From the NCBI GenBank assembly GCA_043810285.1, contig JBDROH010000025.1:1-22870 (forward strand): a stretch of DNA of 22,870 bases, read 5' to 3'. Numbering within the stretch: position 1 is the stretch's first letter; each line of letters opens with the position of its first letter. Origin of the DNA: JAGVXH01 sp043810285. Lineage in GTDB: Archaea > Nanobdellota > Nanobdellia > Pacearchaeales > GW2011-AR1. Below, one piece after another: positions 15,485-21,719 of this stretch. Under the pieces are notes generated by a model. The model made no database searches, was not told the DNA's origin, and saw only the letters and a list, made by a program, of their open reading frames with translations. Position numbers and translations under genes: made by a program.

Positions 15485-15865
15485 CTACCTCTTCTTCAAA
15501 ATCTTCTCAATCCTTTCTAATTTTTCAATGATACTTTCAATTTCTTTTTCTGCTTTTCTATTTACCCTATAATCATATTCCATTTTTTTTCTATCTTTTT
15601 GTGACTGTCTATTTTGGCTCATCAAAATTACCGGTGCTTGAATTGCCGCTAAACAAGATAGGATTAAATTCAATAAGATAAATGGGTAAGGGTCCCAAGT
15701 ACTTATCCAAGCATAGACGTTAACAATTATCCAGATCACTAAAAATATTAAGAATGATAAAATAAAAGTCCAACTTCCAGCCCATTTTGATAAATTATCT
15801 GCTGCCCTCTGTCCAAATGACTCGGAACCATTAACAATTTTTTTAATTGGTATCACCTGTTCCAT
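15485..15865 (-). CDS. DUF1003 family membrane protein
   Basis: A 126-aa protein with two TM helices (about 32-50 and 61-80) and a charged coiled-coil tail. The conserved DPYPFILLNLILS (58-70) and APVILMSQNRQ (77-87) identify DUF1003, a widespread family without an assigned function. TATATAAAGG at 15887-15896 lies about 26 nt before the ATG at 15865 and overlaps the end of the preceding gene. It converges on alaS with 6 nt between the stops. Confidence 0.9.
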   Translation of the reverse strand: MEQVIPIKKIVNGSESFGQRAADNLSKWAGSWTFILSFLIFLVIWIIVNVYAWISTWDPYPFILLNLILSCLAAIQAPVILMSQNRQSQKDRKKMEYDYRVNRKAEKEIESIIEKLERIEKILKKR

Positions 15866-15895
15866 AGATTCCTTAAGAAAAATCCCTTTATATAA

Positions 15896-16318
15896 TTAGT
15901 GCCTAACTAATGCATTCTCACATTCACGATAAATCTTCAAATGATCAAGTTCATTATTATTTGATAAAAACTTTGAAAAGACTTCAGCAAATTTTTCCGC
16001 AAAACCATTCGTAATCCATTCTGTTATAGATTCGTTAGATTCAATTAGTCGTTTTTTTATTTCTCCCAAAAAATATCCATAATCATCCATGCATCTTAAT
16101 TGCACTATTCCCTTTTCATCATAATACCTAGCCACCACTTGCTTTAAGGTACAATTAATCTTGCACCCATCACAAACATTTTCAAGAACTCCTTGCCGAA
16201 TTCTAGATTCTTTCTCCAAATCGTGAGGAATATCTAAGGGAATTCCACCTTCAGAAGAGGATAATTTCTTCAATAGACAATACGTTCTTTTACTCTCATC
16301 ACAATAGCAGTCTACCAC
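15896..16318 (-). CDS. Cys-rich hypothetical protein, 140 aa (GTG start)
   Basis: Not recognised. Eight Cys: C4, C6, C14, C49, C52, C56, C76 and C133; the set CDGCKINC (49-56) is a CxxCxxxC cluster, so a zinc or Fe-S site formed with the N-terminal Cys is possible. The second half (about 84-135) is helical and soluble. The start is GTG at 16318; a TATA-like box (16344-16352) lies about 28 nt upstream, and GGAGG (around 16338-16342) is too far away to be a ribosome site. The gene stands between tRNA-Glu and DUF1003. Confidence 0.6.
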   Translation of the reverse strand: MVDCYCDESKRTYCLLKKLSSSEGGIPLDIPHDLEKESRIRQGVLENVCDGCKINCTLKQVVARYYDEKGIVQLRCMDDYGYFLGEIKKRLIESNESITEWITNGFAEKFAEVFSKFLSNNNELDHLKIYRECENALVRH

Positions 16319-16403
16319 AGTATACCTATTAAGATAACCTCCTTTAAATATTTTTCGTCTATTAACTTTTTAACTCATCTCCTCCTATTTTTCAATGGCG
16401 TAA

Positions 16404-16413
16404 GTTTTAAAAG
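16404..16413 (+). promoter_or_regulatory. TATA box of tRNA-Glu
   Basis: GTTTTAAAAG is centred 28 nt before the first base of the tRNA at 16437. Confidence 0.6.
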
Positions 16414-16436
16414 CAACTTCATTCTAATAGTATTAG

Positions 16437-16598
16437 GCTCTCGTAGTCTAGTGGCCAAGGATTCCGCCCTCTCAAGAGGTGGGAAGTTTTAGTCGATGAG
16501 ATATTAAACTTCATGTTCACTTGAACAGCTACCAAAAATCTCCTACGAGATTTCATTGGAGAACGGCGGTGACCCGGGTTCAAATCCCGGCGGGAGCG
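16437..16598 (+). tRNA. tRNA-Glu (CTC) with 89-nt intron
   Basis: Exon 1 is 16437-16474 and exon 2 is 16564-16598, giving a 73-nt tRNA. The acceptor stem GCTCTCG pairs with CGGGAGC (one G-U), the anticodon stem CCGCC with GGCGG, and the T arm is CCGGG-TTCAAAT-CCCGG. The anticodon is CTC at 34-36. The 4-nt variable region TGAC lacks position 47, a tRNA-Glu hallmark. CCA is not encoded. The intron (16475-16563) sits at the standard 37/38 site. A bulge-helix-bulge can be drawn, with CTCT (16469-16472) pairing with GGAG (16558-16561) and 3-nt bulges CAA and AAC each cut after the second base, though the intron-side helix is weak. Confidence 0.93.
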
Positions 16599-16666
16599 TG
16601 TTACCTTTTTGATGTATTTAATCAAATCGCAATAATACTTAAATAGTTTAAGTGATTAATCAAGGT

Positions 16667-17086
16667 ATGAATAAAAAATTATTTGTAATCATTTTATTTT
16701 TGTTTTCATTTAGTCTGGTGTCTGCATACCGTACTAATTATGATGTTAATGAAGGGCATATTTACAAAGAGAAAATTACTAAGACAAAGTATTTACTCGA
16801 TGAGCATTTTACTTGGCCAAGAACGACATATATTGATTATGATAATGATAGAAGATATCCTACATACGATTACAGGTATGGATATACCTACCGTGCAACA
16901 ACAGACTATCTAAATAGATATAATACAAAGAAAAAGATTTCAAAAAATTATGAAAAAGATTTTTCTCGAGACTCTAAAAACCACGAGGATTATTACTCTA
17001 ACTCTATTATTCTCCTAAGAAGTTACGAAAAAGAAAAATGTTATTACACTGCACCGAAGGACAAACTTTTCTATATTAAATGTTAA
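16667..17086 (+). CDS. Secreted Tyr-rich protein, 139 aa
   Basis: Residues 1-20 form a signal peptide with the cleavage pattern SLVSA-Y. The mature part is hydrophilic, rich in Tyr, Arg, Asp, Asn and Lys, with a dense Tyr/Arg stretch at about 63-85 (RRYPTYDYRYGYTYR). Two Cys lie at 125 and 139, the last residue, and could form a disulfide. No later TM helix, so it is exported or surface-attached. A GTG at 16652 is in frame, but TACTTAAATA (16636-16645) is 26 nt before the ATG at 16667, so I use that. No family recognised. Confidence 0.65.
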   Translation: MNKKLFVIILFLFSFSLVSAYRTNYDVNEGHIYKEKITKTKYLLDEHFTWPRTTYIDYDNDRRYPTYDYRYGYTYRATTDYLNRYNTKKKISKNYEKDFSRDSKNHEDYYSNSIILLRSYEKEKCYYTAPKDKLFYIKC

Positions 17087-17112
17087 TAATAAATTAACGT
17101 CATACCCAAATA

Positions 17113-17120
17113 TTTATAAA
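17113..17120 (+). promoter_or_regulatory. TATA box of the acidic protein gene
   Basis: A perfect TTTATAAA centred about 25 nt before the ATG at 17142; it suggests strong expression and supports this low-complexity frame as a real gene. Confidence 0.7.
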
Positions 17121-17141
17121 GAAATTTTTTGTTTCCAATAT

Positions 17142-17357
17142 ATGGAAGAAGAAACAGTAACTCCTACAGAAGAATCTGTTGAGACTGCCCCTGAGGCGGA
17201 ATCCACGGAAACTCCAGTAGAAGACGCTGCTGAAGAAGTTGCTCCAGAAGCAGAAACTTCAGTAGAAGATGCATCAGCAGAAGAAGCTGAATCCAACGAA
17301 GAAACAGATGAAACTGCTCCAGAAGCAGAGACTGAATCTTCCGAAGAAGCGGCTTAA
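17142..17357 (+). CDS. Extremely acidic low-complexity protein, 71 aa
   Basis: Made of only nine amino acid types (E, A, T, S, V, P, D, N and the initial M), with 26 Glu and 3 Asp and no basic, aromatic or Cys residue. APEAE occurs at 16-20, 34-38 and 59-63, and VEDA at 26-29 and 41-44, suggesting growth by internal duplication. It must be disordered and strongly negative. A consensus TATA box and a downstream T-run make it a self-contained gene. Possible roles are charge buffering, binding of basic proteins or a ribosome-associated tail; none is shown. The opposite-strand Ser/Ala frame is a shadow. Confidence 0.65.
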   Translation: MEEETVTPTEESVETAPEAESTETPVEDAAEEVAPEAETSVEDASAEEAESNEETDETAPEAETESSEEAA

Positions 17358-17370
17358 GTCTTTTACAAAA

Positions 17371-17413
17371 TTTTTTTGTTTTTAATAAGTCGCCTGGCGA
17401 AAAATCGTCGGCG
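17371..17413 (+). terminator. T-run and GC-rich hairpin between convergent genes
   Basis: T-rich tracts at 17371-17383 follow the acidic gene. Then a hairpin: CGCC 17391-17394 with GGCG 17410-17413, and GGCGA 17396-17400 with TCGTC 17405-17409 (one G-U), loop AAAA, one bulged T. Nine pairs of mostly G-C in an AT-rich genome stand out. It lies just before the end of scpA, which comes the other way, so it may stop both transcripts. Confidence 0.5.
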
Positions 17414-17432
17414 CTATTTTATTTTAGAATAA

Positions 17433-18221
17433 TTATATACCCTTTTCTAATAATCCTAATGTCTCTTCAAGTTCTCTTAGTTCCTCTTCGTAAACTTTTA
17501 ATGATATATGAATCTCCTCAAAATGCGCTTGTTGTTTAAGATAAATTTTTTCATTATTAGACAAGTGTAAAATTGGAACGAATGAAGCTAGCATTTCCTC
17601 TTTTGTAGGAGCAAGATGGGAGAAATTCATATGATTGTTAGTTAAATTGATGTGACCCTGAATAATTCCAAAAATATTTTTTACTCTAACTTTTAAGGGA
17701 ATTTGCACACCTCGAGGCAAAACTGACAACATAGACTTCTTTGCTTGTTGTCCTTTAATTTCCCTCTTAATTCGACGATTCTCAGTATTAATCGCATTGT
17801 TCAATGCAGCCATCAATTCTTCCAAAGTTACTTTTCTATGTCTTGCCATCGGTGTTCGAGGAACGAGAGTAGGCAATTCTCCTTCATCAATCTCGATTCT
17901 TTCAAGTTCATATCTTTTCTCATCTTTTCGACCATAAAGCGCAGCATTGAGGTCTTGAATATAACTATTAATTAAAATTTCAGATTTAAGTCTTAAAAGT
18001 AGTGAGCAAGCGAGCAAAACTTTTGACGAAACAAAAAAGTTACCTTCTTCTAGTTGCTGTATTATCTCGATATAACGTTTTGCGAGAAGTTTAATGTCAA
18101 TGTCCCAAGGATCTAGTTGTTCAGTTTTAATTAAGTCGTAAATGATAGTCTGCCAATTGAGGTCCTCTCCGGTAATCAAATCAAAGAACTGGTTCTGATT
18201 TATTCTATCATCACTCTCCAT
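17433..18221 (-). CDS. scpA: Segregation and condensation protein A (kleisin)
   Basis: Partner of SMC in chromosome condensation and segregation. The 262-aa protein has the typical N-terminal helical part that binds the SMC neck (LIKTEQLDPWDIDI, and VSSKVLLACSLLLRLKSEIL), a variable charged middle and a C-terminal winged helix (FVPILHLSNNEKIYLKQ) that binds an SMC head. Neither smc nor scpB lies in the window. TATA-like TTTATTAAT around 18241-18251 precedes the ATG at 18221. A structured intergenic element lies upstream. Confidence 0.92.
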   Translation of the reverse strand: MESDDRINQNQFFDLITGEDLNWQTIIYDLIKTEQLDPWDIDIKLLAKRYIEIIQQLEEGNFFVSSKVLLACSLLLRLKSEILINSYIQDLNAALYGRKDEKRYELERIEIDEGELPTLVPRTPMARHRKVTLEELMAALNNAINTENRRIKREIKGQQAKKSMLSVLPRGVQIPLKVRVKNIFGIIQGHINLTNNHMNFSHLAPTKEEMLASFVPILHLSNNEKIYLKQQAHFEEIHISLKVYEEELRELEETLGLLEKGI

Positions 18222-18296
18222 AAGTAGAAATTAAAATCATAATTAATAAACATTCCTTTAATTTAATTGTCACTAGATAATTACAACAACCGAAAA

Positions 18297-18306
18297 CTTT
18301 AAAAAG
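18297..18306 (+). promoter_or_regulatory. Orphan TATA-like box facing the structured element
   Basis: CTTTAAAAAG on the plus strand predicts a start near 18327, just before the stem at 18341-18394, yet no plus-strand protein gene follows. It may drive a non-coding RNA. Confidence 0.35.
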
Positions 18307-18326
18307 TATTACCTCCTAGTTATAAT

Positions 18327-18400
18327 ATCACCTCTTTTTCCCCAGGAGAGAGCGATAGGGCATCTTTTTGACCGCTTTATCGCATCTCCTAGGGTTATAG
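18327..18400. ncRNA. Structured intergenic element, candidate small RNA
   Basis: Three stacked stems form one long hairpin: CCC 18341-18343 with GGG 18392-18394, GGAGA 18345-18349 with TCTCC 18385-18389, and GCGATA 18352-18357 with TATCGC 18378-18383, separated by small internal loops; the apical loop is 20 nt. The sequence is more GC-rich than its surroundings. Promoter-like boxes flank it on both strands (CTTTAAAAAG before it on plus; TCATATAAGG at 18410-18419, readable on minus), so the orientation is open. It is not a C/D or H/ACA RNA by any box I can find. It could also be an upstream control element of scpA. Confidence 0.45.
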
Positions 18401-18438
18401 TAATTCAAATCATATAAGGCCTAAGATAGACGATAAGT

Positions 18439-18876
18439 TTAAGGCAATGAAGAATTATTTTTGTTCTCTTCCCTTTTCCCTTCAATGAATTTTAATTGTT
18501 CTTCGCACCTTTTTATTCCCTGCTCGAAGATTTGAATTTCATTCTTTATTGCCTCGACTTCTTTTTTATGGTAGCCGATAGATTTTTTATGATGATTTTC
18601 ATTTTCTTCTTCGTGAAATTTTAGCTTTTTTTCTTGGTCAATTTTTTCATTTAAGTCACAAGTTTCTTTAATGATTTTTTTATGTTCTTCAATAGACTTC
18701 TCATGAAACTGAATCCATCCTTCATTATACTTTATCTCTTTTTCATTTTCTTCTAACAGTTTTCTAATTTCTTCTAGTTGTTTAAAATATGAAGATTTTC
18801 TATAAGATTGTTTTTTGATTTGTTCATCAAAATATTGGACTCTTCCTTCGTGGGGAGATAATTTATCTTGTGCCAT
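18439..18876 (-). CDS. His-rich coiled-coil protein overlapping a receiver-domain gene
   Basis: A 145-aa, highly charged protein predicted to be almost all coiled coil from about residue 15 to 135, with many Glu, Lys and His (for example ENHHKKSIGYHKKE). No TM segment or catalytic domain. Its ATG lies inside the receiver-domain gene, and the two overlap by 14 nt, so their translation and probably their action are coupled. It may be the output or binding partner of the receiver. It lacks the H-box and ATP-binding motifs of a histidine kinase. Confidence 0.65.
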   Translation of the reverse strand: MAQDKLSPHEGRVQYFDEQIKKQSYRKSSYFKQLEEIRKLLEENEKEIKYNEGWIQFHEKSIEEHKKIIKETCDLNEKIDQEKKLKFHEEENENHHKKSIGYHKKEVEAIKNEIQIFEQGIKRCEEQLKFIEGKREENKNNSSLP

Positions 18877-19183
18877 ATTTTTTTAATAAATCTATTTTAA
18901 AAACAAAGTCCATTGCACCAGCTTCGAGAGCTTCTCCTTTATGATCTTTGGTGCTCATCATAATACTTTCAATTCCTTTTTTCGAAGCTCTCTCCAAAAC
19001 TTTTAATCCCCCTTTAGGAGAATCTTCCCCCAAATGATAATCCGTAAGTACCAATGTGTAGTTTCTTTCCTCAATTTTTCTTAAAGCGTCATCTACATTA
19101 GAAGCATAATCCGTCTCTTCAAATCCTTCTCGAAGCGTTTCATAAACTTCTCTATGATCATCTACGATTAATATTCTACCCAT
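18863..19183 (-). CDS. Stand-alone response regulator receiver domain
   Basis: A CheY-like domain of 106 aa. Phosphorylation residues are all present: D8 and D9 (IVDDH), phospho-acceptor D48 (LVLTDYHLG), the switch S77/T78 (IMMSTKD) and K96 (VFKID). The last helix is short, so the domain is slightly truncated compared with the usual 115-120 residues, and there is no output domain. No histidine kinase lies in the window. It overlaps the coiled-coil gene downstream by 14 nt, which suggests that this protein is the missing helical partner or effector. TATA-like GTTTAAAAAC is about 25 nt before the ATG. Confidence 0.88.
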   Translation of the reverse strand: MGRILIVDDHREVYETLREGFEETDYASNVDDALRKIEERNYTLVLTDYHLGEDSPKGGLKVLERASKKGIESIMMSTKDHKGEALEAGAMDFVFKIDLLKKYGTR

Positions 19184-19276
19184 AATTTTTTCAAGTCACA
19201 GAAGTTTTTAAACTTTTACATTAAAGTACTACTGATAAGTGAAATATTCTTTATAGAAAAATGTCTTGCTGAATTT

Positions 19277-19510
19277 TTATTTAATTTCCAACTTTGGCTC
19301 TACTTCTCTCTTATCAAATTCAGTAAAGTGACATCGTCCACAATAAGCTCGGCCTTTTCCAATAGATAAAAAAATTCCAGGTCCGCATCTTGGACAGCTT
19401 CGAGCTTTCTTTATAATTTTGTCACCTTCAATAGTATACTTAGTATATTTCTTAGAAGTTGGTTTGTTAAGATGTTTTTTCTTCCCTTTAACTTTTGATT
19501 TGATTGCCAT
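19277..19510 (-). CDS. rps27ae: Ribosomal protein S27ae
   Basis: A small-subunit zinc-ribbon protein of 77 aa. Its Cys pairs CPRC (39-42) and CGRC (57-60) bind zinc, after a basic N-terminal arm. It is last in the rpo7-spt4-rps24e-rps27ae operon and overlaps rps24e at a TAATG junction. In many archaea kae1 follows; here a separate receiver-domain gene does. Confidence 0.95.
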   Translation of the reverse strand: MAIKSKVKGKKKHLNKPTSKKYTKYTIEGDKIIKKARSCPRCGPGIFLSIGKGRAYCGRCHFTEFDKREVEPKLEIK

Positions 19511-19866
19511 TATTCTGTTTTCTCCTCAACTTTAACTTCTTCTTCAGCTTTCCTCGCCTCTTCCTCTACTTTCTTCTTTGCGTCATCTTCTACCTTTTTC
19601 TCCGCTTCCATCTTCTTACGAACTTTCTGAGGGATTGTCTCAATTTTATTTTTAACTTCAACATTGTCATAAACTACTGCTTCAACAATAAAAATTTTTT
19701 TCCCAAAACGACCCTGAATTTTTTTAACAATTGTTAAATTTGCGTCTTTTCCAATAATCGCTTTAATATCTTCAAAACTTGGAGCAGTTTCAGAAATAAC
19801 TTCCATAATGATTTCTTCCCTTTCTAAAAAAGGATTTTTATCTCGTTTAATTATTTTTGTTTCCAT
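19510..19866 (-). CDS. rps24e: Ribosomal protein S24e with charged C-terminal extension
   Basis: A small-subunit protein of 118 aa. The core (1 to about 85) carries the family segments RDKNPFLEREEI and IVKKIQGRFGKKIFIVEAVVYD. The final 30 residues are a Lys/Glu/Ala-rich helix (KKVEEEARKAEEEVKVEE) beyond the usual archaeal end, probably solvent-exposed. Spt4 ends on the base next to its start, and rps27ae starts within its stop. Confidence 0.94.
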   Translation of the reverse strand: METKIIKRDKNPFLEREEIIMEVISETAPSFEDIKAIIGKDANLTIVKKIQGRFGKKIFIVEAVVYDNVEVKNKIETIPQKVRKKMEAEKKVEDDAKKKVEEEARKAEEEVKVEEKTE

Positions 19867-20058
19867 TTATTTTGATTTAATTGCGAACTCGCCATTAGAA
19901 TTTATTTTCATATTTTCAGCCATTTCGGATTTCTCAACATCGAAGATGTGGATTCTTCCCTTAAATGAATTACTTGCCGGAGTCTCACCACAATTCGGAC
20001 ATTTATCTCCAAAGTAGATTGCTCTACAATTTAAACATGATTTTTCTTTTGTTGCCAT
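19867..20058 (-). CDS. spt4: Transcription elongation factor Spt4 (RpoE'')
   Basis: A 63-aa zinc protein with C8, C11, C20 and C23 (CLNC, CPNC). It pairs with Spt5 to close the RNA polymerase cleft during elongation. The core motif GRIHIFDVEKSEMAE follows the ribbon. Position between rpo7 and rps24e is the standard archaeal order; its start overlaps the rpo7 stop by one base. Confidence 0.95.
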   Translation of the reverse strand: MATKEKSCLNCRAIYFGDKCPNCGETPASNSFKGRIHIFDVEKSEMAENMKINSNGEFAIKSK

Positions 20059-20657
20059 TACTTCTTGCTCCTTTTAACAATCTTAGTTTCTGCAACTATA
20101 GTCTGATTTGCAAGATTTTTAACATTCTCTTTTTCAGCCTTAATCCACTCAAGTTTACCTAGTCCAGGTTGCCTCATTGTCAAACCAATTTTTGGCTCTT
20201 CACCTTTGTAAGAAATTGCAACGATTCTAGCCATACACTTATCACCTTGGACTAAATTCCTCTTTCCATCCTTACCACTTAAAACTCCACTGTCAGAAAA
20301 CGAAACGAAATCATCCATTGTTTGCGAGATGTGAATCATTCCACGAATAACTCCAAGATCCATAAAAGCACCAAAATTCGTGATTTCTTCAATTGTCCCA
20401 TAAACGATTTCCTGTAATTCTGGTCTAAATACAATTAATTTGAAAGTTGATTCATAATATGCCGCTCCATCTCCAGGAATAATTATTCCTTCCTTGACCT
20501 TGAGAACATCTAAAACAGCGACGACAGTCCCAATATCTTTATCTTGGAAACTTGCGTAAGATTCTTCTAACTGAGCCCGCACAGCCTCGTCAGTATTCAT
20601 ACCGAATTTATTCGGCTCTACTCTTACATGGTCCTTAACCAAAACTTCATAGAACAT
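20058..20657 (-). CDS. rpo7: RNA polymerase subunit Rpo7 (RpoE')
   Basis: Part of the polymerase stalk with Rpo4, 199 aa. The N-terminal RNP-like tip domain (1-80) includes GDGAAYYE; the S1 RNA-binding domain follows (about 82-165; GTIEEITNFGAFMDLG). The basic C-terminal tail ends VKRSKK. TATA-like CTTTTAAAGC about 25 nt before the ATG drives the four-gene operon. The 149-bp region upstream holds only this promoter and no gene that I can see. Confidence 0.97.
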   Translation of the reverse strand: MFYEVLVKDHVRVEPNKFGMNTDEAVRAQLEESYASFQDKDIGTVVAVLDVLKVKEGIIIPGDGAAYYESTFKLIVFRPELQEIVYGTIEEITNFGAFMDLGVIRGMIHISQTMDDFVSFSDSGVLSGKDGKRNLVQGDKCMARIVAISYKGEEPKIGLTMRQPGLGKLEWIKAEKENVKNLANQTIVAETKIVKRSKK

Positions 20658-20806
20658 ATTCTAGTGAGAAAAATTTGCTTTAAAAGTGTTTCGGCGAAGA
20701 TTATTTTATTGAAAACAGTTTAATTTTTAGAAATAAATGAGAATTCTTACCCTTGTCTGAATCATTCTGATATTGAGTTATCGGTAATCATTAATCTCAA
20801 AAAATC

Positions 20807-21589
20807 TTAATCTTTCCAAGCTATGTCAAATAGATAAACTAAAGAATTTATGAAGAAAGGAGAATTAATCCAAACTCCGTAATCAAAATCTTCGTGGACG
20901 CTTGTAGGTTTGATTGTGAAAATGAGTTCTGTTTTGTCGGAGATAACGAAACGTGCATTGATGGGTTTGGACTTAATTGTAACGCCGAATTTCTTTGATA
21001 GCTTTTTTGCTTCTTCTTCATTATCAGAAATCATAACCTTAACATCAACTTTCCTAGCCTTTAATTTTATAAAGACTTCTTTGAACATTTTTTGTTTAGA
21101 CAACAGTTCGTAAGCCGAAGATGTTAAATATACCATTTTTTCTGATTCTTCCATAAGTGTTTTCATTTGTAAGTAAAGGTTACTTCTTCCCTTAATCGAT
21201 GTTGAAAGTTCGTGGTTCTTAGTTGGCTCGATACCTGTATTATGAAGTTTTTTTAATTCTTTATATTCTATAGTATCTTTTAGACCAAATAATGTTTTTA
21301 CTTTTTCTTCCGCGTATTTAATCGTGTTATTCTTTAATTTCTCGATGACGATTTCAGGTTTCACCGCAATATATTTTACAGGCTTACCTAATTTTTGAAT
21401 TACAAATCCTTGTTTCTCGAGGGATTCAAATACGTCATAAGTTCTACTTCTAGGGACTCCAGAAAGTTCTGAAACTTCTCCTGCTGAAGAAATACCTTTT
21501 GAAAGCAAAGCCAACCAGACCTTCGTTTCATAAATATTCAAATCAAAATATCCTTTCAATTTCTTAATTAATTCTGGTTTTGCTATCAT
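20807..21589 (-). CDS. TrmB family transcriptional regulator
   Basis: A 260-aa protein with an N-terminal winged helix (about 18-75, with recognition segment SGVPRSRTYDVFESLEKQGFV around 43-63) and a C-terminal half of the TrmB middle-domain type (VYLTSSAYELL ... VDVKVMISDN ... ARFVISDKTELIF), phospholipase-D-like in fold. It lacks the long sugar-binding extension of Thermococcales TrmB, so the ligand is unknown. A GTG at 21595 is in frame, but the TATA box at 21614-21623 is better spaced for the ATG at 21589. It may control the neighbouring presenilin gene or itself. Confidence 0.9.
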   Translation of the reverse strand: MIAKPELIKKLKGYFDLNIYETKVWLALLSKGISSAGEVSELSGVPRSRTYDVFESLEKQGFVIQKLGKPVKYIAVKPEIVIEKLKNNTIKYAEEKVKTLFGLKDTIEYKELKKLHNTGIEPTKNHELSTSIKGRSNLYLQMKTLMEESEKMVYLTSSAYELLSKQKMFKEVFIKLKARKVDVKVMISDNEEEAKKLSKKFGVTIKSKPINARFVISDKTELIFTIKPTSVHEDFDYGVWINSPFFINSLVYLFDIAWKD

Positions 21590-21613
21590 TTTCACTACTA
21601 AGATACAGAAACC

Positions 21614-21623
21614 ATTTATAAAT
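21614..21623 (-). promoter_or_regulatory. TATA box of the TrmB-type regulator
   Basis: ATTTATAAAT, the same sequence as at 131-140, centred about 29 nt before the ATG at 21589. Confidence 0.6.
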
Positions 21624-21719
21624 CTTTCTGCTGTTGTCTTTTGTTAGGAGTTACAATTTAAAGAAGGATTTATTATTTAGATATCCTTTATAGGTATACC
21701 TAACTCTTTCAAAATAAAT

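Noticed and set aside
16419..16625. Minus-strand frame over tRNA-Glu
   Set aside because: Covers the tRNA and its intron; no promoter or protein character.
17114..17296. Ser/Ala-rich minus-strand frame opposite the acidic gene
   Set aside because: Mirror of a Glu/Ala-rich frame; the promoter and T-run fit only the plus strand.
20740..20790. Possible C/D box RNA between rpo7 and the TrmB gene
   Set aside because: CTGA occurs twice but no convincing C box or closing stem is present.
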